A stretch of 64,000 nucleotides of DNA, from assembly GCF_001029435.1 (NCBI RefSeq), contig NZ_LDOV01000004.1, positions 45,015-109,014 on the forward strand. Reading direction: 5' to 3'. The first letter of the stretch is position 1. Every line of letters starts with the position of its first letter. Position numbers and translations under genes: made by a program. Shown here in pieces: positions 47,126 through 55,961 of the stretch. The notes beneath the pieces are model-generated. The model did no database searches and was not told the origin of the DNA. It saw nothing but the letters and a program-made list of their open reading frames with translations. Source of the DNA: Photobacterium aphoticum. Its GTDB lineage: Bacteria > Pseudomonadota > Gammaproteobacteria > Enterobacterales > Vibrionaceae.

Positions 47126-47154
47126 TTGATAATGATTCTCACTTGCATTTAAAT
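47126..47154 (+). promoter_or_regulatory. candidate promoter overlapped by a Fur box, upstream of the metal exporter
   Basis: TGATAATGATTCTCA at 47127-47141 matches the 7-1-7 Fur inverted repeat in 14 of its 15 positions. TTGATA (47126-47131) and TTAAAT (47149-47154), 17 bases apart, make a good sigma-70 promoter, so bound Fur would cover the -35 box and spacer. The gene start is 42 bases downstream of the -10 box. Confidence 0.72.
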
Positions 47155-47195
47155 AATGAGCATCCCTTCTCACTGAACACATTCGGAGAACTCGA

Positions 47196-48398
47196 ATGGC
47201 GTCGTTACCAAGAGTACTGAATCACCCGTTACCTTATCCATTAGCGCGCTTAGCCAATAAACGCCTGATCTTACCCATTATCCTGATCGCCCTGCTGGCG
47301 GCCTCTGCCGGCACCCGTGAACTCACTGTCGCCGTCTTGTCGGATGCTTTCTGGCAAGTGGCCGCTTATGTCGCCGCAACGCTGACCCTTTACCATGCGC
47401 TGGCAGCCCAGTTAAATCAACGGGCGACCCGGCTCAGCACCTTATTAGCAAGTAGCACGCGATTTCAGGTACTTTTCGCCGCCGCCATGGGCGCTCTACC
47501 CGGCTGCGGCGGGGCCATTGTCGTCATCACTCAATTTGTGCGCGGCAAACTCAGTTTCGGCGCGGTGGTCGCGGTGCTGACCGCCACCATGGGCGATGCC
47601 GCCTTCCTGCTTATTGCTGCCGAGCCTGGCACCGGCCTGTTTGTGATTGCCGTGGGCTTTGTGGTGGGGGTGATCTCCGGCCTGATCATCGACCGTATCC
47701 ATGGCACTGATTTTCTGCGCCCATCGGGCCAGACACAGACTCTCAACGAATGCGCATGCAGCACGTCAACGCACACCGAACGACAACCGATGATCCGCCT
47801 GCAAGGCCGTTTCTGGCAATGGATGCTGGTTCCTGCTGGCGTCGTCGCCATCATGGGCTCCTTGCAGATGGACGTGGATGCCACTTTCCACCTGCCCGCT
47901 GACACCATCAGCATCATCGGGGCCGGTGCCGCGCTGGTGACCATGTTGTTATGGTCCGTCAGCCGGGACATTACCGACTATGAATCTGCTGTTGCGGAAG
48001 ATCCCAAACACCGCACCGCTAACTTGTTCCAACGCGTAGCACAAGACACCAATTTTGTGACCAGCTGGGTCATTGCGGCTTTCTTGATCTTTGAGCTGTC
48101 GATGTACTGGAGCGGGATTGATTTGGCGGCCGTATTCTCCAACTGGCTGTTGCTGCTGCCTCTGATGGGCGTACTGATCGGGTTACTGCCCGGCTGTGGA
48201 CCACAAATTCTGGTCACCGGTTTGTATTTGTCCGGTACGGTACCGCTGTCTGCCCAGCTTGGTAATGCTATCAGCAATGACGGCGATGCCCTGTTCCCGG
48301 CCATAGCCTTAGCGCCGAAAGCCGCCCTTGTCGCGACTCTCTATTCATCCATTCCGGCGCTGATTGTCGCGTATGGGTACTTTTTCCTGTTTGAGTGA
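47196..48398 (+). CDS. putative multi-pass metal exporter (putative manganese/heavy-metal transporter family)
   Basis: A 400-residue inner-membrane protein with about ten or eleven hydrophobic segments and a His/Cys-containing cytoplasmic loop (CACSTSTHTERQ, near residue 185). Two halves each carry an LPGCG motif: ALPGCGGAIVVITQFVRG and LLPGCGPQILVTGLYLSG, followed in each by a GDA-containing helix (TMGDAAFL; NDGDALFP), so the protein looks like an internal duplication. Genome annotation usually calls this family a putative manganese transporter or 10TM heavy-metal exporter; I have no experimental basis for the substrate. A Fur box in its promoter links it to iron or manganese status. A terminator shared with ssb follows about 215 bases later. 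Confidence 0.75.
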   Translation: MASLPRVLNHPLPYPLARLANKRLILPIILIALLAASAGTRELTVAVLSDAFWQVAAYVAATLTLYHALAAQLNQRATRLSTLLASSTRFQVLFAAAMGALPGCGGAIVVITQFVRGKLSFGAVVAVLTATMGDAAFLLIAAEPGTGLFVIAVGFVVGVISGLIIDRIHGTDFLRPSGQTQTLNECACSTSTHTERQPMIRLQGRFWQWMLVPAGVVAIMGSLQMDVDATFHLPADTISIIGAGAALVTMLLWSVSRDITDYESAVAEDPKHRTANLFQRVAQDTNFVTSWVIAAFLIFELSMYWSGIDLAAVFSNWLLLLPLMGVLIGLLPGCGPQILVTGLYLSGTVPLSAQLGNAISNDGDALFPAIALAPKAALVATLYSSIPALIVAYGYFFLFE

Positions 48399-48613
48399 TC
48401 GCGCTCAAACAACCCGATTTGCCACTGGCATTTTTCAGGGCCAGACTGAATAGAAAGAGCGATAACAACACAACAGAAGTACGCCTAACAAGCGCCAGCG
48501 CAACACCACACGTAACACGCCTATAAACAAGACATGGCCGCCAACGAGCCATCGCAAAAAATGGGTAACCTAGAACCCAAGTACCGGTACAAAAATACCC
48601 AGCACCAAAACGC

Positions 48614-48643
48614 AAAAAGCCCCGCATCATGCGGGGCTTTTTT
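48614..48643. terminator. bidirectional Rho-independent terminator before ssb
   Basis: AAAAAGCCCCGCA, loop TCA, TGCGGGGCTTTTTT. It can stop ssb (minus) and any transcript coming from the metal exporter side (plus). The 215 bases between the exporter stop and this hairpin hold no gene I can support; they include a weak TGCC-ACT-GGCA hairpin followed by TTTTT (about 48430-48447). Confidence 0.92.
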
Positions 48644-48664
48644 ATATCAGACGGACAAGGTTGC

Positions 48665-49222
48665 TTAGAACGGGATGTCGTCGTCAAAATCCATTGGTGG
48701 CTCGTTGTACTGCGGTGCAGGAGACTGTGGCTGCTGCTGAGGAGCAGACTGCTGCGCAGGCGCAAAGTTGTTGTTCTGCTGACCGTAGTTCTGCTGCTGT
48801 GCAGGCTGCTGAGGCTGACCCCAACCACCTTGCTGCTGTTGGCCACCCATTGGTGCGCCCTGACCGCCTTGACGGCCGCCCAGCATTTGCATTACGCCAT
48901 TGAAGCCTTGTACCACGATTTCCGTTGTGTACTGATCTTGGCCTTGCTGGTTCTGCCATTTACGGGTCTGTAGTTGACCTTCAATGTAAACCTGTGAACC
49001 TTTACGTAGGTATTCACCCGCAACTTCAGCCAGTTTGCCGAACAGCGCCACACGGTGCCATTCAGTTTTCTCACGCTGCTCGCCGGTGTTCTTATCGCGC
49101 CATGACTCAGAGGTAGCAACAGTGATGTTTGCTACTGCACCGCCACTTGGCATGTAACGGATTTCAGGATCATTACCCAAGTTACCCACTAGGATAACTT
49201 TGTTTACGCCACGACTGGCCAT
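48665..49222 (-). CDS. ssb: single-stranded DNA-binding protein
   Basis: Tetrameric SSB for replication, recombination and repair. With the start at [16 protein letters not shown] it has 185 residues (E. coli 178). The OB fold covers residues 1-112 ([23 protein letters not shown]). A Gln/Gly/Pro-rich disordered linker, low in complexity at the DNA level, follows. The tail ends in DFDDDIPF, the peptide that recruits partner proteins. GGAGAG precedes the ATG; a second ATG six codons upstream is less likely. It is divergent from uvrA, the classical ssb-uvrA arrangement. Confidence 0.97.
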   Translation of the reverse strand: MASRGVNKVILVGNLGNDPEIRYMPSGGAVANITVATSESWRDKNTGEQREKTEWHRVALFGKLAEVAGEYLRKGSQVYIEGQLQTRKWQNQQGQDQYTTEIVVQGFNGVMQMLGGRQGGQGAPMGGQQQQGGWGQPQQPAQQQNYGQQNNNFAPAQQSAPQQQPQSPAPQYNEPPMDFDDDIPF

Positions 49223-49411
49223 AGTTCTCTCCGATCTCATTACCGACTCAAGCTGATCACCGAGTCGTTATTGAAAGTTTATACTTAATCGCGCAGTCTA
49301 TCATGCTTCGACCTGTTAAGAACAGTTGAGGGAGAGGAATCAATGGCAAATATGATCTATCTCTCTTGGCTTATCCCTTAGCCTGACTACGCGCAATAAT
49401 TATACAGCCAA

Positions 49412-49427
49412 CTGTGTTTTTATACAG
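49412..49427. promoter_or_regulatory. LexA (SOS) box between ssb and uvrA
   Basis: CTGT, eight bases (GTTTTTAT), ACAG: the exact LexA half-site spacing. It sits 76 bases ahead of the uvrA ATG and about 190 ahead of ssb, so uvrA should be DNA-damage-inducible and ssb possibly so, as in E. coli. Confidence 0.8.
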
Positions 49428-49502
49428 CCTTTTTCTTTCGCGGTCTATTGGGCTGTGCCATAATGCCGCATTCACCAATGAGTCAATAGTAAGCATACCG
49501 AT

Positions 49503-52346
49503 ATGGATAAGATCGAAGTCAGGGGTGCCCGAACCCATAACCTCAAGAACATCTCCCTTACGCTGCCTCGGGATCAGCTGATTGTGATCACCGGTTTGTC
49601 GGGATCCGGGAAATCCTCTCTGGCCTTCGATACGCTGTATGCTGAAGGTCAGCGCCGCTATGTCGAGTCCCTGTCGGCCTATGCACGCCAGTTTTTGTCC
49701 TTGATGGAGAAGCCTGATGTTGACCATATCGAAGGCCTGTCGCCGGCCATTTCCATCGAGCAAAAATCGACGTCTCATAACCCGCGTTCTACCGTGGGGA
49801 CCATCACCGAAGTCTATGACTACCTGCGTCTGCTTTACGCCCGTGTCGGCGAGCCGCGCTGTCCTACCCACCATGTAGAGCTGGCCGCGCAAACCATCAG
49901 CCAGATGGTCGACAAAGTCTTAGAGTTACCGGAAGGCAGCAAAATGATGCTGCTGGCCCCTATCGTCAAAGCCCGCAAAGGCGAACACGTGAAAACGCTG
50001 GCCGGCTTGGCCGCACAAGGCTACATCCGCGCCCGCATTGACGGAGAGGTCTGTGATCTGTCTGATCCACCGACACTGGAGCTGCATAAAAAACACACCA
50101 TCGAAGTGGTGGTCGATCGCTTCAAAGTCCGTGACGATCTGCAACAACGCTTGGCCGAATCCTTTGAAACCGCGCTGGAACTGTCTGGCGGCACGGTGGT
50201 GGTCAGCCCGATGACCGAAGGCGAGCACGAAGAAATCGTGTTCTCGGCCAACTTTGCCTGTCCGCACTGTGGCTACAGCATGCAAGAGCTGGAACCGCGC
50301 CTGTTCTCGTTCAACAACCCGGCCGGTGCTTGTGGTACCTGTGATGGCCTGGGGGTACAACAGTTCTTTGACCCTGAGCGCGTGATCCAAAATGGCGAGT
50401 TAAGTCTGGCCGGCGGAGCGATTCGTGGCTGGGATAAGCGCAACTTCTATTACTTCCAGATGTTGAAATCGCTGGCAGAGCACTATGACTTTGATGTCGA
50501 AGCGCCATTCGACAGCCTGCCGAAAACGGTACAGAACGTGATCCTCAACGGCTCCGGCCGGATCAACATCGAGTTCAAGTACATCAATGATCGCGGGGAT
50601 ATCACCGTGCGTCGCCACCCGTTTGAGGGGATCCTCAACAACATGGAGCGTCGTTACCGCGAAACCGAATCTAACTCAGTCCGTGAAGAGCTGTCGAAGT
50701 TTGTCTCGACCAAACCGTGTAGCAGCTGTGACGGCTCGCGCTTACGTCTGGAAGCGCGCAACGTCTTCATCGCCGACACCACGTTACCGACCGTCAGCGA
50801 GATGAGTATCAGTGAAGCGGTACACTTCTTCAGCCATTTGGATCTGACAGGGCAAAAAGCCAAAATCGCTGAAAAGGTGCTGAAAGAAATCAACGATCGC
50901 CTCAGCTTCCTGGTGAACGTCGGCCTGAACTACCTGAACCTGTCCCGCAGTGCTGACACCTTATCCGGTGGTGAAGCCCAGCGTATTCGTCTGGCCAGCC
51001 AAATCGGTGCGGGTCTCGTCGGCGTGATGTATGTGTTGGATGAACCGTCTATCGGCCTCCACCAGCGTGACAACGAGCGCCTGCTGAAGACCCTGACTCA
51101 CTTGCGTGATCTGGGTAATACCGTGATTGTGGTTGAGCACGATGAAGATGCGATCCGCATGGCCGATCACATCATCGATATCGGCCCGGGTGCAGGCGTG
51201 CACGGCGGTAACATCATTGCTGAAGGCAAACTGGACGACATTCTGGCCAACAAAGACTCACTGACCGGCCAGTACCTCTGCGGCGAAAAAGCCATTGCGA
51301 TCCCGACCGAGCGTGTACCGATGGATCCGGCCCGCACCGTCAAACTGCTGGGCGCGACGGGCAACAACCTGAAAGACGTGGACGTTGAGATCCCTGTCGG
51401 CCTATTTACCTGTATCACCGGTGTCTCCGGCTCAGGTAAATCGACCCTGATCAACGACACCTTTTTCCAGATCGCACACCACCAGCTCAATGGTGCTACC
51501 AGCGGTCAGCCTGCGCCATACCGTGAGATCCAAGATCTGGAACACTGCGATAAGGTGATCGACATCGATCAAAGCCCGATCGGCCGAACGCCGCGCTCGA
51601 ATCCCGCGACCTACACCGGGATCTTCACCCCGATCCGTGAACTGTTTTCGGGCACGCAAGAAGCGCGAGCTCGTGGCTACAAGCCGGGGCGCTTCAGTTT
51701 CAATGTCAAAGGCGGTCGCTGTGAAGCCTGTCAGGGTGACGGCGTGATCAAAGTCGAAATGCACTTCCTGCCGGACGTGTATGTGCCGTGTGATGCATGT
51801 AAAGGCAAACGCTATAACCGCGAAACGCTGGAAGTGCGCTACAAAGGCAAAACCATTGATGAAGTGCTGGAGCTGACCGTGGAAGACGCCCGAGCCTTCT
51901 TTGATGCGGTACCGGCCATTGCGCGCAAACTGCAAACCTTGATGGATGTCGGCTTGTCTTACATTCGCTTGGGCCAAGCGGCAACCACGCTGTCGGGCGG
52001 TGAAGCGCAGCGTGTAAAACTGGCGAAAGAGCTGTCAAAACGCGACACCGGCAAGACCCTGTATATTCTGGATGAGCCAACCACCGGCCTGCACTTCCAC
52101 GACATTCAGCAATTGCTTAACGTCCTGCATCGCCTGCGCGATCACGGCAACACCATTGTGGTGATTGAGCATAACCTGGATGTGATCAAGACCGCAGACT
52201 GGATCATTGATTTAGGACCGGAAGGCGGCAGTGGCGGCGGTGAAATCATTGCAACCGGGACACCTGAAGCGGTGGCCGAGGTGCAAGGCTCTCACACTGC
52301 CCGCTTCCTGAAACCTTTGCTGACTGGCGGAACCTCAGTACAATAA
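49503..52346 (+). CDS. uvrA: excinuclease ABC subunit A
   Basis: The damage-recognition ATPase of nucleotide excision repair; a dimer that loads UvrB. It is 947 residues (E. coli 940). Two ABC modules: Walker A GLSGSGKS at residues 31-38 and GVSGSGKST near 640, each with its own LSGGEAQR signature. Zinc modules lie at CPHCGYSM...GTCDG (about 255-280) and CEACQGDG...CDACKG (about 740-765). A C-terminal [13 protein letters not shown]alker B is intact. A LexA box lies upstream and a terminator directly downstream. Confidence 0.98.
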   Translation: MDKIEVRGARTHNLKNISLTLPRDQLIVITGLSGSGKSSLAFDTLYAEGQRRYVESLSAYARQFLSLMEKPDVDHIEGLSPAISIEQKSTSHNPRSTVGTITEVYDYLRLLYARVGEPRCPTHHVELAAQTISQMVDKVLELPEGSKMMLLAPIVKARKGEHVKTLAGLAAQGYIRARIDGEVCDLSDPPTLELHKKHTIEVVVDRFKVRDDLQQRLAESFETALELSGGTVVVSPMTEGEHEEIVFSANFACPHCGYSMQELEPRLFSFNNPAGACGTCDGLGVQQFFDPERVIQNGELSLAGGAIRGWDKRNFYYFQMLKSLAEHYDFDVEAPFDSLPKTVQNVILNGSGRINIEFKYINDRGDITVRRHPFEGILNNMERRYRETESNSVREELSKFVSTKPCSSCDGSRLRLEARNVFIADTTLPTVSEMSISEAVHFFSHLDLTGQKAKIAEKVLKEINDRLSFLVNVGLNYLNLSRSADTLSGGEAQRIRLASQIGAGLVGVMYVLDEPSIGLHQRDNERLLKTLTHLRDLGNTVIVVEHDEDAIRMADHIIDIGPGAGVHGGNIIAEGKLDDILANKDSLTGQYLCGEKAIAIPTERVPMDPARTVKLLGATGNNLKDVDVEIPVGLFTCITGVSGSGKSTLINDTFFQIAHHQLNGATSGQPAPYREIQDLEHCDKVIDIDQSPIGRTPRSNPATYTGIFTPIRELFSGTQEARARGYKPGRFSFNVKGGRCEACQGDGVIKVEMHFLPDVYVPCDACKGKRYNRETLEVRYKGKTIDEVLELTVEDARAFFDAVPAIARKLQTLMDVGLSYIRLGQAATTLSGGEAQRVKLAKELSKRDTGKTLYILDEPTTGLHFHDIQQLLNVLHRLRDHGNTIVVIEHNLDVIKTADWIIDLGPEGGSGGGEIIATGTPEAVAEVQGSHTARFLKPLLTGGTSVQ

Positions 52347-52371
52347 TCAGCAAGATAACAAGACCACACAC

Positions 52372-52403
52372 AACCGGGCTGCTATCAGGCCCGGTTTTGT
52401 TTT
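52372..52403 (+). terminator. Rho-independent terminator after uvrA
   Basis: AACCGGGC, nine-base loop, GCCCGGTT, then TTGTTTTA. It lies between uvrA and the oligosaccharyltransferase gene, so the latter must have its own promoter or depend on read-through. Confidence 0.82.
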
Positions 52404-52446
52404 ATAGCGGCTACCTCTACCTCATTCACTTTCACAGGGAACCACA

Positions 52447-54204
52447 ATGACTGTGCTCTATGTCAAAGGCACCACACTGGCGGAGAAAGGGATCAGCAAA
52501 CCCATGGTGAAACCATTCCTGATTTCACTGGGCATTCTGTTCCTGCTCACCATGCACTATTTTCAGCATAACCCGGGTGGTGCTGGGCTGGAGCTTTCAT
52601 TTAACACGCTGAGCTGGATCCCGTTTGGCTTTGCCATCACCTTTGGCCTGTTGGAAATCTTCCGCCAGCAAGTCTGGCGTTATTCCCGCCTGACTTTGGT
52701 GCTGTTTGTCTGCTGTGTGCTGCTCACCCTGCCGGTGTTCTACCCGCAAGCGGTGGCCGAAGAAGCCTTACCCCGTTTAACCGGTCTCTGGGCCGGGTGG
52801 CTGTTCTTTGTGGGCTTACAACAGTTCTCGTTCACTCATACCCAACGCCAACGGTTATTGTGGTTGATTTTAGCCGCTGTCTGGCTCCAAACCCTGTTTG
52901 GTTGGGTGCAGTTTTTGCTGCTTGAACCGGGCAACCCGTTTGGCTATGACACCGTCGCGAACCGTCCGTACGGCATTTTCCAGCAACCTAATGTCATGGC
53001 CTCTTTCCTGGCCACCGGTCTGGTCCTGTCGGCCTATATGCTGGCGCGCATTCCGATGTATCGTGGCAAATGGTCATGGCAACATGTTTGCTTACTGCTG
53101 ACCCCTGTCGCTACCATTCCTCTGCTGGTGGTATTGAGTTCTCGTACGGGTTGGCTGGCTGCGGTGGTCGGCAGTCTGATGATGTTGCCGTATCTGCGTC
53201 AGTTTGGCGCCAAAGCCCAATGGCGAATTTGGTCATTAATGGTGGTACTGGGCTTAACCGTCTCATGGGCGCTGAACAGCAGCACCGACTGGTCACCGAA
53301 AGAAGAACGCTTAAGCTTGGTCAGCGCACGGGCCATGCACATCCCGCAAGCGGCCGACATGTTCCTGAACAAGCCGTTGACCGGCTATGGCTATGGTACC
53401 TTTGAAGTTAGTTACCTGACCCAAACCGCTCACTGGCACCATGCCGATCCGGCGCGTCCGGCAGGCATGGCCGGATTAGATCACCCGCATAATGAACTGG
53501 TTTTCTGGGCGGCAGAAGGCGGCATCGTACCGTTATTAGGCCTCTTGATGGCAGCAGCAGCAGTCTTTTTGAAAGTCAAAAAAGCCCGAGCCGGCACCCA
53601 GTTAGCCTTGGTGGGATTATTCTTCCCAATCACCTTGCACACGCAGTTGGAATACCCGTTTTATCATTCCCTGCCGCACTGGATTGTTTTTATTATTCTG
53701 ATCCATTGGGTGGATAACCTGACGGCCAAGTACTACCGAAAATCCATCAAACATTTGCTGCCGCTGCGTATGGTGGTGTTATTGCTGCCCGTGGCGATCA
53801 CCAGTTATATGGCCACCACGTTGTATTCGGGTTACCTGCTGACCAAGTATGAAACCACCCAGCCGATCAATATTGATTACCTGCTGAAGGTGAACAATCC
53901 GTGGGCCTGGCATAATCGGTTTGAATGGGATCTGCATGTCACGCAGTTACAAATCGGCACCGCCAGCCAGAATCCAGCGATGATCGAGGAATACATCAAT
54001 TGGGCACAGGAAAAAGCCAAAATCTGGCCTCGCCCTGATCTGTATAAAAATCTGATCAGTGCCTATCTGGCATTGGGGCAACCTGATCAAGCGGAGCAGA
54101 TTTATCAGGAAGCACTGTACCTCTTCCCGGCACAAGCCGCGTCATGGGTGACTCACACAGCGCCCCAGCCCGAGGAAAAGGCGGTATCCGATACCGCTCA
54201 GTGA
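52447..54204 (+). CDS. pglL: PglL-type O-oligosaccharyltransferase (O-antigen ligase-related, Wzy_C family)
   Basis: A 585-residue inner-membrane enzyme that in its characterised relatives transfers lipid-linked glycans to serine or threonine of periplasmic proteins, including pilins. About eleven to thirteen hydrophobic segments are seen. The Wzy_C domain shows RPYGIFQQPNVMASFLATGL and the diagnostic periplasmic-loop motif LDHPHNELVFWAAEGG (about residues 337-352). A C-terminal Wzy_C_2 region follows (LPVAITSYMATTLYSGYLLTKYE), then a TPR-like end. AGGGA precedes the ATG. V. cholerae has a PglL at this same locus next to uvrA. Native target and glycan are unknown. Confidence 0.83.
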   Translation: MTVLYVKGTTLAEKGISKPMVKPFLISLGILFLLTMHYFQHNPGGAGLELSFNTLSWIPFGFAITFGLLEIFRQQVWRYSRLTLVLFVCCVLLTLPVFYPQAVAEEALPRLTGLWAGWLFFVGLQQFSFTHTQRQRLLWLILAAVWLQTLFGWVQFLLLEPGNPFGYDTVANRPYGIFQQPNVMASFLATGLVLSAYMLARIPMYRGKWSWQHVCLLLTPVATIPLLVVLSSRTGWLAAVVGSLMMLPYLRQFGAKAQWRIWSLMVVLGLTVSWALNSSTDWSPKEERLSLVSARAMHIPQAADMFLNKPLTGYGYGTFEVSYLTQTAHWHHADPARPAGMAGLDHPHNELVFWAAEGGIVPLLGLLMAAAAVFLKVKKARAGTQLALVGLFFPITLHTQLEYPFYHSLPHWIVFIILIHWVDNLTAKYYRKSIKHLLPLRMVVLLLPVAITSYMATTLYSGYLLTKYETTQPINIDYLLKVNNPWAWHNRFEWDLHVTQLQIGTASQNPAMIEEYINWAQEKAKIWPRPDLYKNLISAYLALGQPDQAEQIYQEALYLFPAQAASWVTHTAPQPEEKAVSDTAQ

Positions 54205-54234
54205 TCGCTCTCACTACAACGATTCATCCTATAA

Positions 54235-54262
54235 AAACGGCTACCCAAAGGTAGCCGTTTGT
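54235..54262. terminator. bidirectional terminator between pglL and the class V aminotransferase
   Basis: AAACGGCTACC, loop CAAA, GGTAGCCGTTT. An 11-bp stem with A- and T-ends, positioned between two convergent genes. Confidence 0.85.
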
Positions 54263-54284
54263 CTATCCGTAAGCTGCGTGCTAA

Positions 54285-55403
54285 TTATTTCAGGCACGTC
54301 TCGAGCGCGCGTAAGCAGAGCGCCACATTTTCACGCCGCGCGGCATACCCCATCAAGCCAATGCGCCACGCCTTGCCCGCCAGCGCACCCAACCCCGCCC
54401 CGATTTCGAGGTTGTAGTCATTCAATAATCGGGCACGAATGGCCGCATCATCAACGCCTTCAGGAATGTATACAGCATTGAGTTGTGGCAAGCGATGCGC
54501 TTCATCGACCACAAAGGTGATCCCCAAAGCTTCAAGCCCGGCACGCAGTGTCTGATGCATGTCACGGTGACGTTGCCAGGCCTGTTCCAGTCCTTCATTT
54601 TTCAGTAGCACCAAGGCTTCATGCAAGGCATACAGGCTGTTCACCGGCGCCGTATGGTGATAGCTACGCTTGCCCTCTCCGCTCCAGTAGCCCAGCACCA
54701 AACTCTGATCCAAAAACCAGCTTTGCGCTGGCGTCTTACGTGCCTGAATTTTCTCAATGGCCCGCGCTGAGAACGTCAGTGGCGACAGCCCCGGCACACA
54801 CGACAAACACTTCTGGCTGCCCGAATACACCGCATCCAATTGCCATTCATCCACCAGCAAAGGCACGCCACCCAATGAGGTCACTGCATCCACAATGGTC
54901 AGGCAGTCATGCTGACGCGCCAGTTTGGCAATGGCTTCGGCATCGCTCAATGCGCCGGTTGACGTTTCGGCATGCACAAACGCCACGATGCTCGCTTCAG
55001 GGTGTGCGGTTAACGCTTCTGCCACCAAGGCCGGATCCACAGGCTCACCCCATGCGTTATCCACCATCACCGCGATACCGCCACAACGCTCGACATTTTC
55101 CCGCATGCGATCGCCAAACACCCCGTTGCGACACACAATCACGGTATCACCCGGCTCAACGAGATTCACAAAACAGGCTTCCATCCCGGCACTGCCCGGC
55201 GCTGAAACGGCAATCGTAAACGGGTTTTGGGTCTGAAACGCGTATTGCAGCAATTGTTTCAGCTCATCCATCATGCCAATGAACAGCGGATCGAGATGGC
55301 CAATCGTTGGACGGCTCAAGGCCTGTAAGACCTGCGGGTAAATATCGGACGGTCCCGGCCCCATTAGCGTACGCTGAGGGGGGATAAAACTGCCAATGGT
55401 CAT
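54285..55403 (-). CDS. class V aminotransferase (alanine-glyoxylate / serine-pyruvate aminotransferase-like)
   Basis: A PLP-dependent enzyme of the alanine-glyoxylate aminotransferase group: 372 residues from the ATG with GGAGG just upstream (product MTIGSFIPPQRTLMGPGPSD). The PLP lysine is Lys198 in YSGSQKCLSC. The GPGPS start, SAPGSAGMEA phosphate-binding loop and VDAVTSLGGVPL with the PLP-pyridine aspartate are all present. The 387-residue open frame has a longer upstream start with no ribosome site. It is convergent with pglL and divergent from the lysC riboswitch. Substrate specificity cannot be read from sequence. Confidence 0.9.
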   Translation of the reverse strand: MTIGSFIPPQRTLMGPGPSDIYPQVLQALSRPTIGHLDPLFIGMMDELKQLLQYAFQTQNPFTIAVSAPGSAGMEACFVNLVEPGDTVIVCRNGVFGDRMRENVERCGGIAVMVDNAWGEPVDPALVAEALTAHPEASIVAFVHAETSTGALSDAEAIAKLARQHDCLTIVDAVTSLGGVPLLVDEWQLDAVYSGSQKCLSCVPGLSPLTFSARAIEKIQARKTPAQSWFLDQSLVLGYWSGEGKRSYHHTAPVNSLYALHEALVLLKNEGLEQAWQRHRDMHQTLRAGLEALGITFVVDEAHRLPQLNAVYIPEGVDDAAIRARLLNDYNLEIGAGLGALAGKAWRIGLMGYAARRENVALCLRALETCLK

Positions 55404-55587
55404 GGTGTTTCCTCCGTGAAGATTAGAATGCAAATCAAGGGATGGCATAACAAACTATCCTTACTGACTATATCAGCTCCCCGCCGATTGTGCTGTTTAA
55501 GTGGCTGTTATACCGATAGCGAACACAGCTTTATGACTTAGTTATGACAGTATTTTGCAAAAAGTTTCAATTTTATGCTAAAGGGAA

Positions 55588-55617
55588 TTGACAAGCAGGC
55601 TGTAAATCCGCTTCAAT
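55588..55617 (+). promoter_or_regulatory. candidate promoter of the lysC leader
   Basis: TTGACA at 55588-55593 matches the -35 consensus fully, and TTCAAT at 55612-55617, 18 bases later, matches four of six in the -10 box. A start near 55625 would give the leader containing the lysine riboswitch. Confidence 0.42.
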
Positions 55618-55659
55618 AAAGCACATTTTTTGTTCATCCTGATGGCATCCCTTGCCTCT

Positions 55660-55850
55660 GGTGAAAACAGAAGAGGAGCGTTACCCAGGTATCGATGATT
55701 GCGGGGCCCCACCCCAAAGCAATCTTGAGAGGGGGAGTAACGCCGAGATATGGCATGACAGGGGGCATGGCATATCGGCTTTGAAGGTTGAATCCTTCTG
55801 GCTGTCATCTTTCTTACAGACGGGAAAGATGGGGAGCTTCTGGTCGTCAT
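55660..55850 (+). ncRNA. lysine riboswitch (L box)
   Basis: The conserved L-box elements appear in order: AGAAGAGGAGCGTTACCCA, GTATCGATG, GAGGGGGAGTAACGCCGA, a P3/P4 arm, AAGGTTGAATCCTTCTGG, and closing GGGGAGCTTCTGG. P1 pairs CAGAAG (55668-55673) with CTTCTG (55837-55842). The pattern follows the E. coli lysC leader element by element. Lysine binding should stop lysC expression through the downstream terminator, giving feedback on the aspartate pathway. Confidence 0.95.
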
Positions 55851-55880
55851 ATCTACCAAGATCTTACCACTAGATTCTCC

Positions 55881-55925
55881 TGACACTGTGTCGGGATCCT
55901 GATCCCGAGTCATCCCCCTTTTTGT
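55881..55925 (+). terminator. terminator of the lysine riboswitch expression platform
   Basis: TCGGGATC-CT-GATCCCGA (55891-55908), flanked by TGAC/GTCA, then CATCCCCCTTTTTGT. It lies between the aptamer and the lysC GTG start and is the likely switch-controlled attenuator. The loop is only two bases, so the real loop is probably four. Confidence 0.75.
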
Positions 55926-55961
55926 ATTAGACTTTACTTCTATCTTACAGGGAGACTCGTT

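Noticed and set aside
48700..48870. Gln-codon-rich repeat region as a possible repeat element or CRISPR-like array
   Set aside because: It is the coding sequence of the disordered glutamine/glycine linker of SSB; repeats are irregular and have no spacer structure.
54548..55219. 223-codon open frame opposite the class V aminotransferase
   Set aside because: Antisense shadow; proline- and histidine-rich low-quality sequence with no motif, fully inside a clear PLP enzyme.
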